Positions 53,690 to 64,000 of a DNA stretch of 64,000 nt are shown here, one piece after another. The DNA is from Oopsacas minuta. Its lineage: Eukaryota; Porifera; Hexactinellida; Lyssacinosida; Leucopsacidae. How positions within the stretch are numbered: the stretch's first letter is position 1; the number at the start of each line of letters is the position of its first letter. A model generated the notes under the pieces. That model searched no databases. It saw only the letters and a list, made by a program, of their open reading frames with translations, and was not told the origin of the DNA. The stretch lies in contig JAKMXF010000088.1 in the NCBI GenBank assembly GCA_024704765.1, forward strand, positions 682,001 to 746,000, in the 5' to 3' direction. A program made the position numbers and the translations under genes.

Positions 53690-56600
53690 TCAATTCTTCT
53701 TTGAGGCATTCTTTTTCTTGGATTTTTTAGGCGGCTTCATGGTATCTTGGAGGTATTGCTTGTAGCTGAGAATGTCTCCCTCCCATTTCTCTACTCTGCT
53801 GTTCTGACAGACCCAAACTTCACAGTTTACTTGACTTATAAGTCTGAAATCATGACTGACAAGAACCATACCTAAACATAAATTGAAAATACAATGAACA
53901 CCTGTATTATCTAAGCTGAAAGGACCCGTGATAACTAGGTATTACCAATGTAATATGTTACTTTGACGGCTTGGGGCCATATTTGTACATTTTAACACTT
54001 CGATATAAGCGGGTATTCGATATATCCGTGATAGGTATAGCAGGAGTACTTTACAGTTGAAAAAGAATTATGCAAATCGTGTTAATTAGTTCCAGTTAAT
54101 TGGAACAACACCTTAATCAAATCAGTATCGGGGCAAAATAGCCTCATCAAACAAACTGACCTCCTGGAAATCCATTGACAGCTTCAGCCAATGCATCAAT
54201 AGTCTCCATATCAAGATGATTAGTAGGCTCATCCAGCAGTAACAAGTGGGGACTATTCCAACTAAGCCAGGCGAATACCACTCGACACCGCTGTCCTTCA
54301 CTTAGATTCTGCATGGGACATATTTGTTGTTTACCTGTTAGGCCGAATTGTCCTAGCGCTCTTCTCATTGCTTCTTCTCCACCTGTTTAGAAGTAAACAA
54401 GTAAACAACAAATAAGAATAAAGTACTGTTAGTTGGAAACTTGTTTCAGCTCCACCACCTGCAAAACCTGTCACATGAATAACTACACAATATATTTACT
54501 AACTAACGGGTGAATAGTAGTAACAGACCTCCTTTAACACGATTAATTAACATATTTACAAGTAGAGTCATTGGAATATTTCCATGAATTGGCCGCTCGC
54601 CTGTATGCTTAGATGGATATAATGTGTAGCTGAAACAATTCAACAGGGGGCCCTTATAAAGAATGACATCTACCTGTATCAGGAAAACATTTTAGTAAAT
54701 GTGTAACAGCACTTTCAGAGAGATCCAGCCACTCCTTGAGGTGTTGATGGTATCGACCTATTTTTAAGTGATTGTGTCGCCTTATCATACCCTCAGTCAC
54801 AGTCAGTTCTCCCTCTAGAAGTTTCAAAAGTGTCGACTTGCCGACACCATTCGGCCCCACGAGCGCAACTCTTGTTTCCAGATCTATCCCAAAATCTAAA
54901 TCTTTGTAAATCCATGGTTGATCGCCTGCATACCTAAAGCTCACATTCTGTACCATGACAACCGGAGGTGGAATAGTCCCACAATCTGGAAATGAGAAGT
55001 GCACGCTCTAAAATTGAATTTATCAAATGTTGCTAAAATAAATTTTTGTTAAAAAACCATATACTGTACTACTTGTGTAAGGTAACACTATTTTATTACA
55101 AAATTGGAAGTGTCACATTGTGTCAGATCAAATAATAGCCCTCAGGTGCACCCTGAAACTACAAATAATCTGGTCCCTACAATGTTATTCAATTGGTATT
55201 ACTCTGGACAGATTTGGACCTGTTGGTGTTAGAGGATACACTGTTTTGCAAAACACGAATATTTTAACAAGTTTCATTTGTAATGTTTTTATAGATTCAG
55301 TTTCACACCTTAGAATGATGTGTTGGCATATAACATGATATTCACCCACACATCTCGACCAAGTAACAAAATATTAGTTATTATTGCGTAAGCATTATCT
55401 TGTGTGTTAATTTAGCTGTAATCAAATAGCCCCTGACAGAGTATAAATATAATCTCAACAACTATTATTCCTGTACACGAATACACGTACGTAACCAGTG
55501 ACTATTGGAAGTAATGGCAGAGAGATTGGATAAAAATCCCATTGAAGAGTTGATAAATGCGCTAATCGATAAATATATACAATTACTGAATACCCGGCGA
55601 ATGGAGCTTTTAACTTCGTTCAGAGAAAAAAGTGAACATAAACAATCCACGGAAGGAACAAGAATGGAAAAGGTACGTCAGTTAGTTGAGGCCCAAAATC
55701 AGTTGCAAGGAAATTTGAAGGAAAACTCGTTTCAAGAAATGACTAAACGAATGGTGGAAGAATTGGAAGAAAAGATTTTGGCTTTGAGAGAAAGCATTTT
55801 AGTAGAAACACATTTGTCATTTGAATGCAACCGTATTGAACTTGAGGAATGTATTTGTAATTTCGGGGATATTGTCGAGCGAAGAGGTGTGAAAACAAAC
55901 TATGCAGCATTCCAATCACGAATAGCGGTAAATTGTAAGGAAGAAGGTGAAATCGAAAATATCCTTCCATTCGGAATAGCAATCGATAACATAACAAATC
56001 AAATATTTGTAGCAGAGCATACTCACAGTGGAATTCAGATATTCGATGAGAACGGAATTGTACTCAAACATTTTGGTGAACAAAAATTGAAATGTCCTTG
56101 GGGTATTGCCATTGATCAACTACACGTATACGTTTGTGACTGGGGACACCACGCGCTTTTTCGCTTCAAACTCACGGATTTGAGTTGTGTAAACAGTATT
56201 GGAAAGTTTGGACCAGAGAATGGAGAGTTCAAATGGCCTCGTCAAATAACGGTCTCTCCAGATGGGTCCATATTCGTCGCAGACTGCTTTAACCATCGTA
56301 TTTGTATATTTGAACCTGAACTAATACACGTACGTAACATAACACATGATTCTATAGTGTTCCCTACTGACGTGAAGACAACACGTGAACATATATACAT
56401 CTTAACTGAACGTAACACGATGTGTATGCACGTGTTCACACCAACAGGAGAACACGTGAACTCTATCATAACCATTGGACAAGGGATGGATGTAGAGTTG
56501 GGATGGTTTTTCTGTTTGGATGTTCATAACAATTTTCTTATCAGTGATATGGGTGCAAATTGTATCAAAGTGTTCTCCAAAGATGGACAATTGGTGCAGA

Positions 56601-56743
56601 AAGTAGGTGTGATTGAGGACAAAGGAGTGCTAATCGAATGTAAAGGGATCGCATTCAGTTTGGCAGGGAAAATTATTTGTGTGTCGAATACGAAAAATGC
56701 TTGTTTACAGATATTCTATTAAGTGTTTGTTGTTTTATGTAAT

Positions 56744-56827
<84 letters not shown>

Positions 56828-59800
56828 ATATTTGTGTTAAGTAGATTATTAGGATTACAAAACTGTAATTACATTGATTGTTATTTGTTTATTAATTAAC
56901 CATAATATTTACTTATAAGTAATTATCAAAGTTGTTTGTTTGTTTACTTCTGTGATTATTCTATCACCTCTTCTGAGAGAAATATTTATCTAATCATGGC
57001 AGAACGCTACGCTGTCCCCCCTAAAGTTGTAGATCTTATAGAAACACTTATCAATAACACAATAGATGGTCTGGTAATGAAACTCAACGTCCGCAGAGCT
57101 CAGCTGCTGAAGATAGTCCACAATATGAGAGAGGAGAAAAGAGCTGCTGAGAGGGGTAGAAAGGAAATGACCACAAAACTGACAGAGACTCAATCCTATC
57201 TCCAGGAGCAATTGAAAGAAAACCCCCTCCAGTCCATGCAGGAGAGGATTGACAAGGAAATGGAGGACAAATTACGAGAACTGCGGATCAACATTCCTGT
57301 AGAGACCAAATTACAGTGGCAGTGTGACACACGTGAAATAGAAATGAGTATTTCCCGCCTGGGAGATATTGTGCAAGAACCAGTAGGTGTGTCAAAGTAT
57401 TCCACATTCCAGACGTCTACTATCGCTACTGGGAAGAAAGGTTCAGGTCCTGGCCAGTTGAATGATCCACGAGGTGTAGCTATACATGAAGCTACTAACC
57501 AAATATTCGTAGCTAATTATTCCAATAACAGAGTAGAGATATTCTCTGATACAGGAGAGTACCTCAATCAGCTGGGTGTAAGGCAACTGAATAGGCCACG
57601 GGGTATAGCTATACATGGAGAGAATGTGTATGTCAGCTGCTGGGGAAATGACACTATTAACCAATTCACACTAACTGACATGAGTCTTGTTAGGAAGATA
57701 GGAAGTTGGGGATCAAACAACGGACAATTCAATAATCCTAGACAACTAACAACAGATCCCATTGGTCACGTGTTTATAGCAGATCAGCTTAACCACAGAA
57801 TCAGTATACACGACACAGACTTGAACCATCTCCGTAACATTACTCATCAGTCTATGACACAACCATTTGATGTTAAAGTGTCACGTGACCGAGTGTACGT
57901 ACTCTGCATAAATGACAACCCCTGTATGCACGTGCTAACCCTAGAAGGAGACAAGCTACACTCCCTCATTACCTGTGGACTAGGAATGGATGTGTTATGC
58001 CCTGTCTTCTTCTGTCTAGATTCACTTAATAACTTTGTTATTAGCGATAGATACTCCCATTCAATTCGGGTATTCTCTCCAGAAGGCAATCTCCTACACA
58101 AGATAGGAACAGAGGGACACCAACAAGGAATGTTATATGAACCCAAAGGAATAGCTATAACTCCAAACGAGAGATTAGTTAGTGTGTCAAAGAATGAGAA
58201 CTACCCTCTACAAATATTCTATTAGCTCTATTATTAGTTGATATTTGTTTACTTGTATGTTTACTTATATGTTTACTTGTTTGTTTACTTGTATGTTTAC
58301 TTGTATGTTTACTTGTTTGTTTACTTGTATGTTTACTTGTTTGTTTACTTGTTTGTTTATCGAACATTCAGTAATATTACAAAAACAAAAAATTAACCAA
58401 ATTTTCCAAACCCGATCACTGAACTATAAAGCTACAATTCTATTGGTCAATATCTAAATGAATAACAGCCTACCTTATCAGATACAACTTTATCAGTTAA
58501 ACCACCAGCAACCATCTTAGCTAACACCTTTTCCTTGCTTTGTGCCTGTCTCGCCAACTTAGCAGATCCATGTCCGAACCTCGCCACATAATCTTTCATA
58601 TGTTTAATCTGCCCTTGTTCCCAATTGTGTCGTTTCATCTGGTGTTCTTCCAGTTCAGATCTCGTTCGGACGTACACGTCATAATTGCCTCCGTAATAGA
58701 ATAGACTTCGTTTTTGGAGATGTATTATGTTAGTGCAAACCCCATTCATGAAATCCTGTAAAATACATTAGTAACAATACAGGGCATTCCTGCTGGTAGA
58801 TACTTCAAATATAACATATTTATACGCTGTGTATCTGAATTGTGTATATACATAATGCCTGTAGTGTATATGTGTAATAAACATGTGTTGTGGATTCTGA
58901 GTCAATTATATACGAATAAAATGATTAAACACCATCTTGTTAGTGATATGTAATAAATGTGTGATTCATTCAGGAGTATTATTTACGGATACTAATTAAA
59001 TTAAGAGAAAGCTACAACAAAACCTGAGAATGAATTAGAAATTACTTTCAGTTGGGTATTCCCTTCAAAGGATTTCAAAATATTATAACAACCATCCACT
59101 TAATAATTAACCTGAGAGTGAGAAACTAGCACAAGAATCCTTTTATACTTCTTCAGTTCCTGTTCCAACCAGACACAGGCACACAAATCAAGATGGTTAG
59201 TTGGTTCATCAAGAAGTAGGATCAGTGGTTTGACAAATAGAGCCTTAGCCAGTGCTATTCTCATCCTCCAACCCCCAGAGAAATCCTTAGATGGTCTCTC
59301 CATCATTTTACTTGTGAATCCTATGAAAATATCAAAAAATACACTCAGTGCTGACGTAATTGTAATTGTCACTAAATTACTGTTATTGAGACAAACACCT
59401 GGAGGGGACAGGATCTTAAATTCGTATAGGGTCCACGGGTGAAAGGGGTGGGAATATTTCGTAAATTTAATTAAATTGTGTCTCCCATAGTCCAACTATT
59501 TCGGTCCAATGCGGACAAGGACCCGTGGTCCACACTTCACAGGTTTAGCTCTAACCTAATCCATGTAGTACTTCAGCAGCCTTGCTCTCAGCACACACAG
59601 CATCCAGCTCTTCCATTCTATCATATAATTCTGTTATTCTCTCCATACCCCATTCCTCATCTGTACAGCTAAGCTCTGCTATCTCATCTTCTATGCGTGA
59701 TATCTCCTCACCTACTTCTATAACTAGCTGTAATGCTGTCTTGTCACTTGACTCTGCCTACATATAACATAATATCTAACTACAGTCAACTTCTGTTATA

Positions 59801-60905
59801 TCTGACACGGATATCTCGAAAAACCCGCTTATATCGAAGTGTTAAATTGTACAAATATGGTCACAAACCGTCAAAGTAACACCTATTCAATCGGTTTTAT
59901 CAAAGTAATTATCATGGTTCCTTAACCTTAGATATAACAGGAGTTAATTGTATTTGCAAATAATTAAGTGTCAAAGACATTCAACAAATAAATAAACAAC
60001 ATATCATATAATAGAGGTCTATTAGGGGTCTTATCTTGAACCCATGGGGAATAAAACAGCACTCTAAATGTATATATAACAACATACTTCCTGTTGATGC
60101 AGATATATATCAAAGTGTTTTGGTACAGGAATCTCTCTGGCAGCAATAGCCTCCAATAGCGTAGTCTTACCGCAGCCATTCAATCCAACTAGTCCGTATT
60201 TTCTACCATAGTTGAGTTCCAATTTAGCATCTGATAGCAGCTCAGATCCATGTGAAGATATTGTCACCTGTTATTATATTACACATTGTAGGGTAGGCAT
60301 AATAGTCGTTAATCGGTTCTTATAAGAACCGTTTTCCAGAGGATTGTGTTTATATCCAGCATGTTCTTACAACCAATATTTACTGTTTGTTTGTTTGTTT
60401 GTTTACTACCTGTGTAACGTGTAAATCCCTTGACTCCGGATGTGAATTCAGAACTCCAGTAACTCCTCTCTGTGCTTCTAACGACAATTTACTTTTGACC
60501 TCATTACCCTCATCTGATTCAGTTAATTCCTCATCTGAATTTGGAACTAACTCATCCTTAGGGTCTGAAACTGGAACTAACTTATCTTTTGGTTCCGAAT
60601 CTGGAACTAACTCTGATATTTCGTTATAATTAAGTAGGGATATATAAATTAACAAATTCTATTATAACAAACTGACCTGTAGAACTGGTGTTAAGAACAG
60701 GAACTGAATCTGTTAATTCTATAACTTCTAATTTATGCTCTATAGTTTCAGTTCCATTAAGCTCTATATCTATATTGTTAGCAGCATCTGGAAACTGTTC
60801 TGCAATATGATTGGTTGCTGGTTTTGCTTGTGACTTATCTGGATGGTTCCTATTCGCCGCGGCTTTCTTCTGCGCTTTCCGCTTTCTTGCATTTCCAGAA
60901 GGCAT
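53690..60905 (-). CDS. ABCF2: ABC ATPase, subfamily F member 2
   Basis: Nine minus-strand exons: 60905-60677, 60612-60410, 60267-60088, 59757-59556, 59320-59112, 58755-58474, 55007-54674, 54382-54161, 53871-53690; 680 residues (human about 623). Two ABC cassettes and no membrane domain, as in translation-associated ABCF proteins. Cassette 1: Walker [10 protein letters not shown], signature FSGGWRMR, Walker [14 protein letters not shown]. Linker [19 protein letters not shown] is strongly conserved. Cassette 2: [29 protein letters not shown]. The N-terminus is lysine-rich ([16 protein letters not shown]). Exon 2 adds an acidic, semi-repeated insert ([20 protein letters not shown]). Intron 6 (55008-58473) contains two NHL genes on the plus strand. 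All catalytic motifs look intact. Confidence 0.93.
53891..54056. mobile_element. Tigger-like MITE (family B) in ABCF2 intron 8
   Basis: ACAATGAACACCTGTATTAT at the left, ACGGCTTGGGGCCATATTTG inside and ATATATCCGTGATAGG near the right end. Diverged. Confidence 0.75.
54427..54646 (+). mobile_element. MITE family A copy 4, internally deleted
   Basis: CTGTTAGTTGGAAACTTGTT at the left, AGCTGAAACAATTCAACAG at the right. Relative to the other copies about 40 bp are missing between two GAATTGG repeats, leaving one GAATTGGCCGCTCG junction. Located in ABCF2 intron 7. Confidence 0.85.
55514..56722 (+). CDS. NHL-repeat coiled-coil protein, family B1 (in ABCF2 intron 6)
   Basis: Single-exon protein of 402 residues, starting MAERLDKNP. 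Residues 10-120 are a coiled coil ([18 protein letters not shown] and similar); about 145-402 are NHL repeats ([38 protein letters not shown], ending ACLQIFY). No RING, B-box, signal peptide or membrane segment. It is clearly related to the next gene (56996) but much more diverged than the family A copies are from each other. It is read on the strand opposite to ABCF2 and lies wholly inside its sixth intron, in tandem with 56996-58225. Confidence 0.82.
   Translation: MAERLDKNPIEELINALIDKYIQLLNTRRMELLTSFREKSEHKQSTEGTRMEKVRQLVEAQNQLQGNLKENSFQEMTKRMVEELEEKILALRESILVETHLSFECNRIELEECICNFGDIVERRGVKTNYAAFQSRIAVNCKEEGEIENILPFGIAIDNITNQIFVAEHTHSGIQIFDENGIVLKHFGEQKLKCPWGIAIDQLHVYVCDWGHHALFRFKLTDLSCVNSIGKFGPENGEFKWPRQITVSPDGSIFVADCFNHRICIFEPELIHVRNITHDSIVFPTDVKTTREHIYILTERNTMCMHVFTPTGEHVNSIITIGQGMDVELGWFFCLDVHNNFLISDMGANCIKVFSKDGQLVQKVGVIEDKGVLIECKGIAFSLAGKIICVSNTKNACLQIFY
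56744..56826. repeat. CAA/AAC trinucleotide repeat
   Basis: About 27 perfect AAC units, 20 bases after the upstream NHL stop codon. Likely length-polymorphic. Confidence 0.95.
56996..58225 (+). CDS. NHL-repeat coiled-coil protein, family B2 (in ABCF2 intron 6)
   Basis: Single exon; the ATG at 56996 (ATCATGGCAG, starting MAERYAVPP) gives 409 residues, parallel to the start of the neighbour at 55514. Coiled coil at about 15-115 and NHL propeller from about 140 ([40 protein letters not shown]; ending NYPLQIFY). No RING or B-box. The copy at 63111-64000 is very similar; between them, in the stretch 57723-58000, I count roughly 16 replacement and 12 silent codon changes. Replacements cluster in matching blade positions such as ADQLNHRI versus ADSDNNRI. 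Confidence 0.85.
   Translation: MAERYAVPPKVVDLIETLINNTIDGLVMKLNVRRAQLLKIVHNMREEKRAAERGRKEMTTKLTETQSYLQEQLKENPLQSMQERIDKEMEDKLRELRINIPVETKLQWQCDTREIEMSISRLGDIVQEPVGVSKYSTFQTSTIATGKKGSGPGQLNDPRGVAIHEATNQIFVANYSNNRVEIFSDTGEYLNQLGVRQLNRPRGIAIHGENVYVSCWGNDTINQFTLTDMSLVRKIGSWGSNNGQFNNPRQLTTDPIGHVFIADQLNHRISIHDTDLNHLRNITHQSMTQPFDVKVSRDRVYVLCINDNPCMHVLTLEGDKLHSLITCGLGMDVLCPVFFCLDSLNNFVISDRYSHSIRVFSPEGNLLHKIGTEGHQQGMLYEPKGIAITPNERLVSVSKNENYPLQIFY
58231..58355. repeat. GTTTACTTGTTT / GTATGTTTACTT repeat
   Basis: Imperfect 12-bp tandem repeat with TTTACTTGTATG and TTTACTTGTTTG variants directly after the NHL stop codon. Confidence 0.85.
59781..59952. mobile_element. Tigger-like MITE (family B) in ABCF2 intron 3
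   Basis: Nearly complete: TACAGTCAACTTCTGTTATA at the left and GATATAACAGGAGTTAATTGTA at the right; TTGTACAAATATGGTCACAA inside. It serves as a good reference for the family layout. Confidence 0.88.
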
Positions 60906-61034
60906 TATGTTACTAATTATAGATTCTCTACTAAAAATAGAAGTATAATATGCGTTAATTACTACAGTAGACCCTCACTAATCTGAAGGTTATACAAACC
61001 TCTGAAATTTGAGGCCTAATGGAGAAATGCATAA

Positions 61035-61142
61035 TACAGAGAACTCCTGTTATATACCGAAGCTCAAGGGACCGTGATAATTACTCCGGTATAAGCAGGT
61101 ATTTGGATATATCCGTGTTAGATTTAACGAGAGTTGCCTGTA
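61035..61142. mobile_element. Tigger-like MITE (family B), shortened
   Basis: TACAGAGAACTCCTGTTATA at the left, GATTTAACGAGAGTTGCCTG at the right; the interior with the TGTACAAATATGG block is deleted. Confidence 0.7.
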
Positions 61143-61419
61143 CTAGATACACTCAAACGTTACAACAATGTGCTATGCCTGAGTATATTACTACAAACAG
61201 ACAAAAAACTGCAACCTGTTCTAGCAACTACGTGTTAGTGGTTGTCATGGATACACTCTAGAAATGTATGAATATTTCAGAGACACATGTACTACAGCTA
61301 TCGGTTATATTACATTTGCTATTATGATGTGGTGAGATATATGTGGTATTAATTATGGAATAAAGCAGACTATAATTATGAGAATGTTAGGGAAGCTAGT
61401 GACAGTGTGAAACCCCTAC

Positions 61420-61650
61420 AAGTTAAATCTGATAGGTCAGGCTATATTAGTCACCTATCTGAGAGAGGAAAGACACCTAGAAATATCATTTCCTACACTC
61501 ACGCCAAATTTCTAGTTTGACTTCCTTAATCTATTTCAGGAAAGTTGAAATGTATTATCATGGGATAGAACACTTTGTCACCTATTCTTCTCAGAGATTA
61601 GGGAAGATATTGCTTAGATATTTGAAAGGGTACATAGATAGATAACATTC
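61420..61650. repeat. dispersed repeat, family D copy 2
   Basis: Matches 10622-10860 in order: ATCTGATAGGTCAGG, GTCACCTATCTGAGAG, CAAATTTCTAGTTTG, AATGTATTATCATGGGATAG, TTTGTCACCTATTCTTCTC, ATATTGCTTAGATATT. Confidence 0.5.
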
Positions 61651-62005
61651 CACGGAGAACTGTGGAAATGCAGGGCACACCTTCCGCTTAAACAAACAAC
61701 ATTTCTTATAATAGTTCCAAACAGGTTTCATATAATTACAGCTGACAACAATATTATAATCTCTTTGATAATAATTCTTACAAAGATTACCAACTTCTTT
61801 ATCACTTTATCAGTAGAATATGTAATTAATTACTTAAGATTCTGAATAGAGCATAAATGGAAGATTATTTGTGATATCTACTCATAGGCCTAACACTGTA
61901 TTTAGTGGCATTAAGCCATTTACACATTACAAGCTAATTTCTCATATAAAACTGTGCGTGTGTGTATAAACTGATTATTTGTAAATTGGATAATTCGATT
62001 TGTAA

Positions 62006-62997
62006 ATGGCTAGTTTTGAAGAAGCGGGCAGATATCTTCGTAGTGGGACTAAGAATTTGGTAAATGAAGTTGGGAGAGAGGGAAAGAAGCAGGTATGGAT
62101 AATTGATGAAAGTGAAAATGAGAATAAAGGATTCTTGTTAGCTACCATACTACAACAGAAAGGAGATAGATTTGAGGTAGAAATGGAAGATAGAACAGTA
62201 AGTTGTTTACTTCTAAAATGTAAACAAATTCTTGACTTTATGTGTTATATTAATAGTGAAATAAAGGAGTGTTTGTTGTGTTGTATATCTGTTTGTTCAC
62301 CCAGTGATTAGCCTTGTAAAGGGCTAATCTCATTCCTGAGATTCAGTTCCGCATTTTTAGAACTACAAGGCCCTTGGAATTTTCCATATTTTCTCAACAA
62401 ACTATAGATCACTATCTTATTAGTAGTTGGAATTCTAAATAGTCAGCTCTCGTTACGCCGAAGACGGATATCTAGAAATTCCCGCTTTTATCGAGGTGTG
62501 AAATTATACAAATATGATCCCAGACCGTTAAAGTAACAAATATTCCATTGGTTATATCAAAGTAAATCACGGTCCCTTGAGATATAACAGAAGAATTATG
62601 TCATTAAATACCGTATTTAGAGAAGAGATGTATACATCGAAGATACCGAACAAATGAATCCAATTAAATTCGATAAGTCTGAAGATATGGCAGAACTCAC
62701 ATACTTGAATGAAGCATCTGTCCTACACAATCTTAAGCAAAGATATCAGTCTAATCTTATCTATGTAAGTTATAGCAGACAGCGGTTCCCAGCAGGCAGT
62801 CCATGTGATCTCCAAATTAACACATTTCATTATCCTGTAGACATATTCTGGGCTATTTTGTGTGACTATAAATCCATACAAGGTATTTCCAATATACACC
62901 GATAAAGTTGTACAAATGTATAGAGGGAAAAAAAGGTGTGAATTGCCTCCTCATATTTATGGCATTACAGATCAGGCTTATCAACAGGTGTTAAGAA
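62006..62997 (+). CDS. myosin II heavy chain, 5-prime exons only
   Basis: Three exons, 62006-62197, 62621-62764 and 62841-62997 (ending in phase 1), encode the first 164 residues of a conventional myosin heavy chain. They cover the SH3-like N-terminal region ([20 protein letters not shown]) and the start of the motor: [68 protein letters not shown]. These match class II motor sequences of non-muscle or smooth type. The P-loop (GESGAGKT) should be in the next exon, which is not in this window, so the gene continues past 64000. It is actin-based force production machinery. An NHL gene lies antisense downstream of exon 3, presumably in intron 3. Confidence 0.88.
62440..62596. mobile_element. Tigger-like MITE (family B) in myosin intron 1
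   Basis: TAGTCAGCTCTCGTTACGCC at the left and GAGATATAACAGAAGAATTATG at the right; ATTATACAAATATGATCCCA inside. It ends 24 bases before the exon 2 acceptor. Confidence 0.75.
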
Positions 62998-63110
62998 GTA
63001 AGTATTTGTTGTTTGTTTGTTTGTTTGTTATGTATTTTAACTAAATATGAAAGATTGACAAAATGATTTTTTCATATACATTTATGATAAACAAACAACA
63101 AAGTAATTAA

Positions 63111-64000
63111 CTAATAGAATATTTGTAGAGGGTAGTTCTCATTCTTTGACATACAAACTAATCTTCCGTTTGGTGTTATAGCTATTCCTTTGGGTTCATA
63201 TAACATTCCTTTTTGGTGTCTCTTTGTTCCTATCTTGTGTAGGAGATTGCCTTCTGGAGAGAATACCCGAATTGAGTGAGAGTATTGATCGCTAATAACA
63301 AAGTTATTAAGTGAATCTAGACAGAAGAAGACAGGGCATAACACACCCATTCCTTGTCCACAGGTAATGAGGGAGTGTAGCTTGTATCCCTCTAGAGTTA
63401 GCACGTGTATACACGGATTGTTAAATAGGCACAGCACGTACACGCGGTCACGTGACACTTTAACATCAACTGGTTGTGCCATAGACTTATGAGTAATGTT
63501 ACGGAGATGGTTCAGGTCTGTGTCGTGTACGCTGATTCTGTTGTTATCACTATCTGCTATAAATACCTGACCGATGGGATCTGTTGTTAGCTGACAAGGA
63601 TAATTGAATTGTCCGTTGTTTGATCCCATACCTCCTACCTTCCTAACAAGACTCATGTCAGTTAGTGTGAATTGGTTAATAGTGCTATCTCCCCAGCAGC
63701 TGACATACACATTCTCTCCATGTATAGTTATACCCCATGGCCTATTCAGTTGTCTTACACCCAGCTGATTGAGGTACTCTCCTGTATCAGAGAATATCTC
63801 TATTCTGTGATTGGAATAATTAGCTACGAATATTTGGTTAGTAGCTTCATGTATAGCTACACCTCGTAGATTATTCAACTGGCCAGGACCTGAACCTTTC
63901 TTCCCAGTAGCGATAGTAGACGTCTGGAATGTGGAATACTTTGGTACACTCACTGGTTCTTGCACAATATCTCCGAGGCGGGAAATACAAGTTTCTAATT
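63111..64000 (-). CDS. NHL-repeat coiled-coil protein, family B2 paralogue, partial at window edge
   Basis: Minus-strand open frame that runs off the right edge, so the N-terminus is missing. The visible 296 or so residues include the end of the linker ([14 protein letters not shown]) and the whole NHL propeller, ending NYPLQIFY. It is very similar to 56996-58225. Differences sit mainly in loop positions: NNLRG for NDPRG, ADSDNNRI for [15 protein letters not shown] for CINDNPC, GTKRHQK for GTEGHQQ. No break in the frame is seen. It lies antisense to, and just after, the third myosin exon, so it is probably intronic. Confidence 0.85.
   Translation of the reverse strand, partial: LETCISRLGDIVQEPVSVPKYSTFQTSTIATGKKGSGPGQLNNLRGVAIHEATNQIFVANYSNHRIEIFSDTGEYLNQLGVRQLNRPWGITIHGENVYVSCWGDSTINQFTLTDMSLVRKVGGMGSNNGQFNYPCQLTTDPIGQVFIADSDNNRISVHDTDLNHLRNITHKSMAQPVDVKVSRDRVYVLCLFNNPCIHVLTLEGYKLHSLITCGQGMGVLCPVFFCLDSLNNFVISDQYSHSIRVFSPEGNLLHKIGTKRHQKGMLYEPKGIAITPNGRLVCMSKNENYPLQIFY

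Larger units (their letters stand above)
60906..62005. other. divergent promoter region between ABCF2 and myosin II
   Basis: No gene seen. It holds TACAGTAGACCCTCACTAAT near 60963 (another Tigger-type terminus), a family B MITE (61035-61142) and a family D repeat (61420-61650). The genes on either side are transcribed away from it. Confidence 0.6.

Overview
The window is a compact, AT-rich animal nuclear locus. Nearly every gene is split by short GT-AG introns. The gene set (histone H3.3, MEF2, SYCP3, HENMT1, non-muscle-type myosin II, LRRIQ3, KRTCAP2, ABCF2, mitochondrial MRPS28) is metazoan. Small introns, genes lying inside introns and an expanded NHL-repeat family fit an early-branching animal, most likely a demosponge; a cnidarian is a less likely alternative. 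Products are named by recalled family resemblance; no database search was possible.

Layout. 1-8.2 kb: GOLGA7, RRP15, a single-exon NHL gene, an unrecognised two-exon gene, MRPS28, then a 33-bp minisatellite. 8.2-19 kb: mef2 (13 exons) and a PH-domain protein (14 exons). 20.4-21.5 kb: a two-exon H3.3 gene. 22-27.9 kb: a PH-SH2 adaptor (16 exons) with SYCP3 lying antisense in its first intron. 28-33.7 kb, minus strand: a second NHL gene, an IQANK1-like gene and KRTCAP2. 33.7-41.4 kb: an SFSWAP homologue whose 4.7-kb intron 2 houses an inverted HENMT1 pair and a coiled-coil gene. 41.5-46 kb: an intronless ARHGEF10-type RhoGEF. 46.8-52.7 kb: LRRIQ3 with a third NHL gene in intron 2. 52.9-61 kb, minus strand: a four-TM PPxY protein and ABCF2, whose sixth intron holds two NHL genes on the other strand. 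62 kb to the end: the start of a myosin II heavy chain with an antisense NHL gene downstream of its last visible exon.

The most notable system is the NHL family: six coiled-coil plus beta-propeller genes without a RING or B-box, all single-exon where complete, several lodged inside introns of housekeeping genes. In the three most similar copies the coiled coil is nearly invariant, while the propeller differs almost only by amino-acid replacements at equivalent positions of successive blades. This looks like diversifying selection on a binding face.

Other signals are a 483-bp near-identical block in the inverted HENMT1 pair (gene conversion), a Tigger-like palindromic MITE in four consecutive LRRIQ3 introns (introner-like), and strong over-representation of short oligomers such as TTTCACACCT. 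Exon coordinates come from reading frame, splice dinucleotides and phase, without transcripts.
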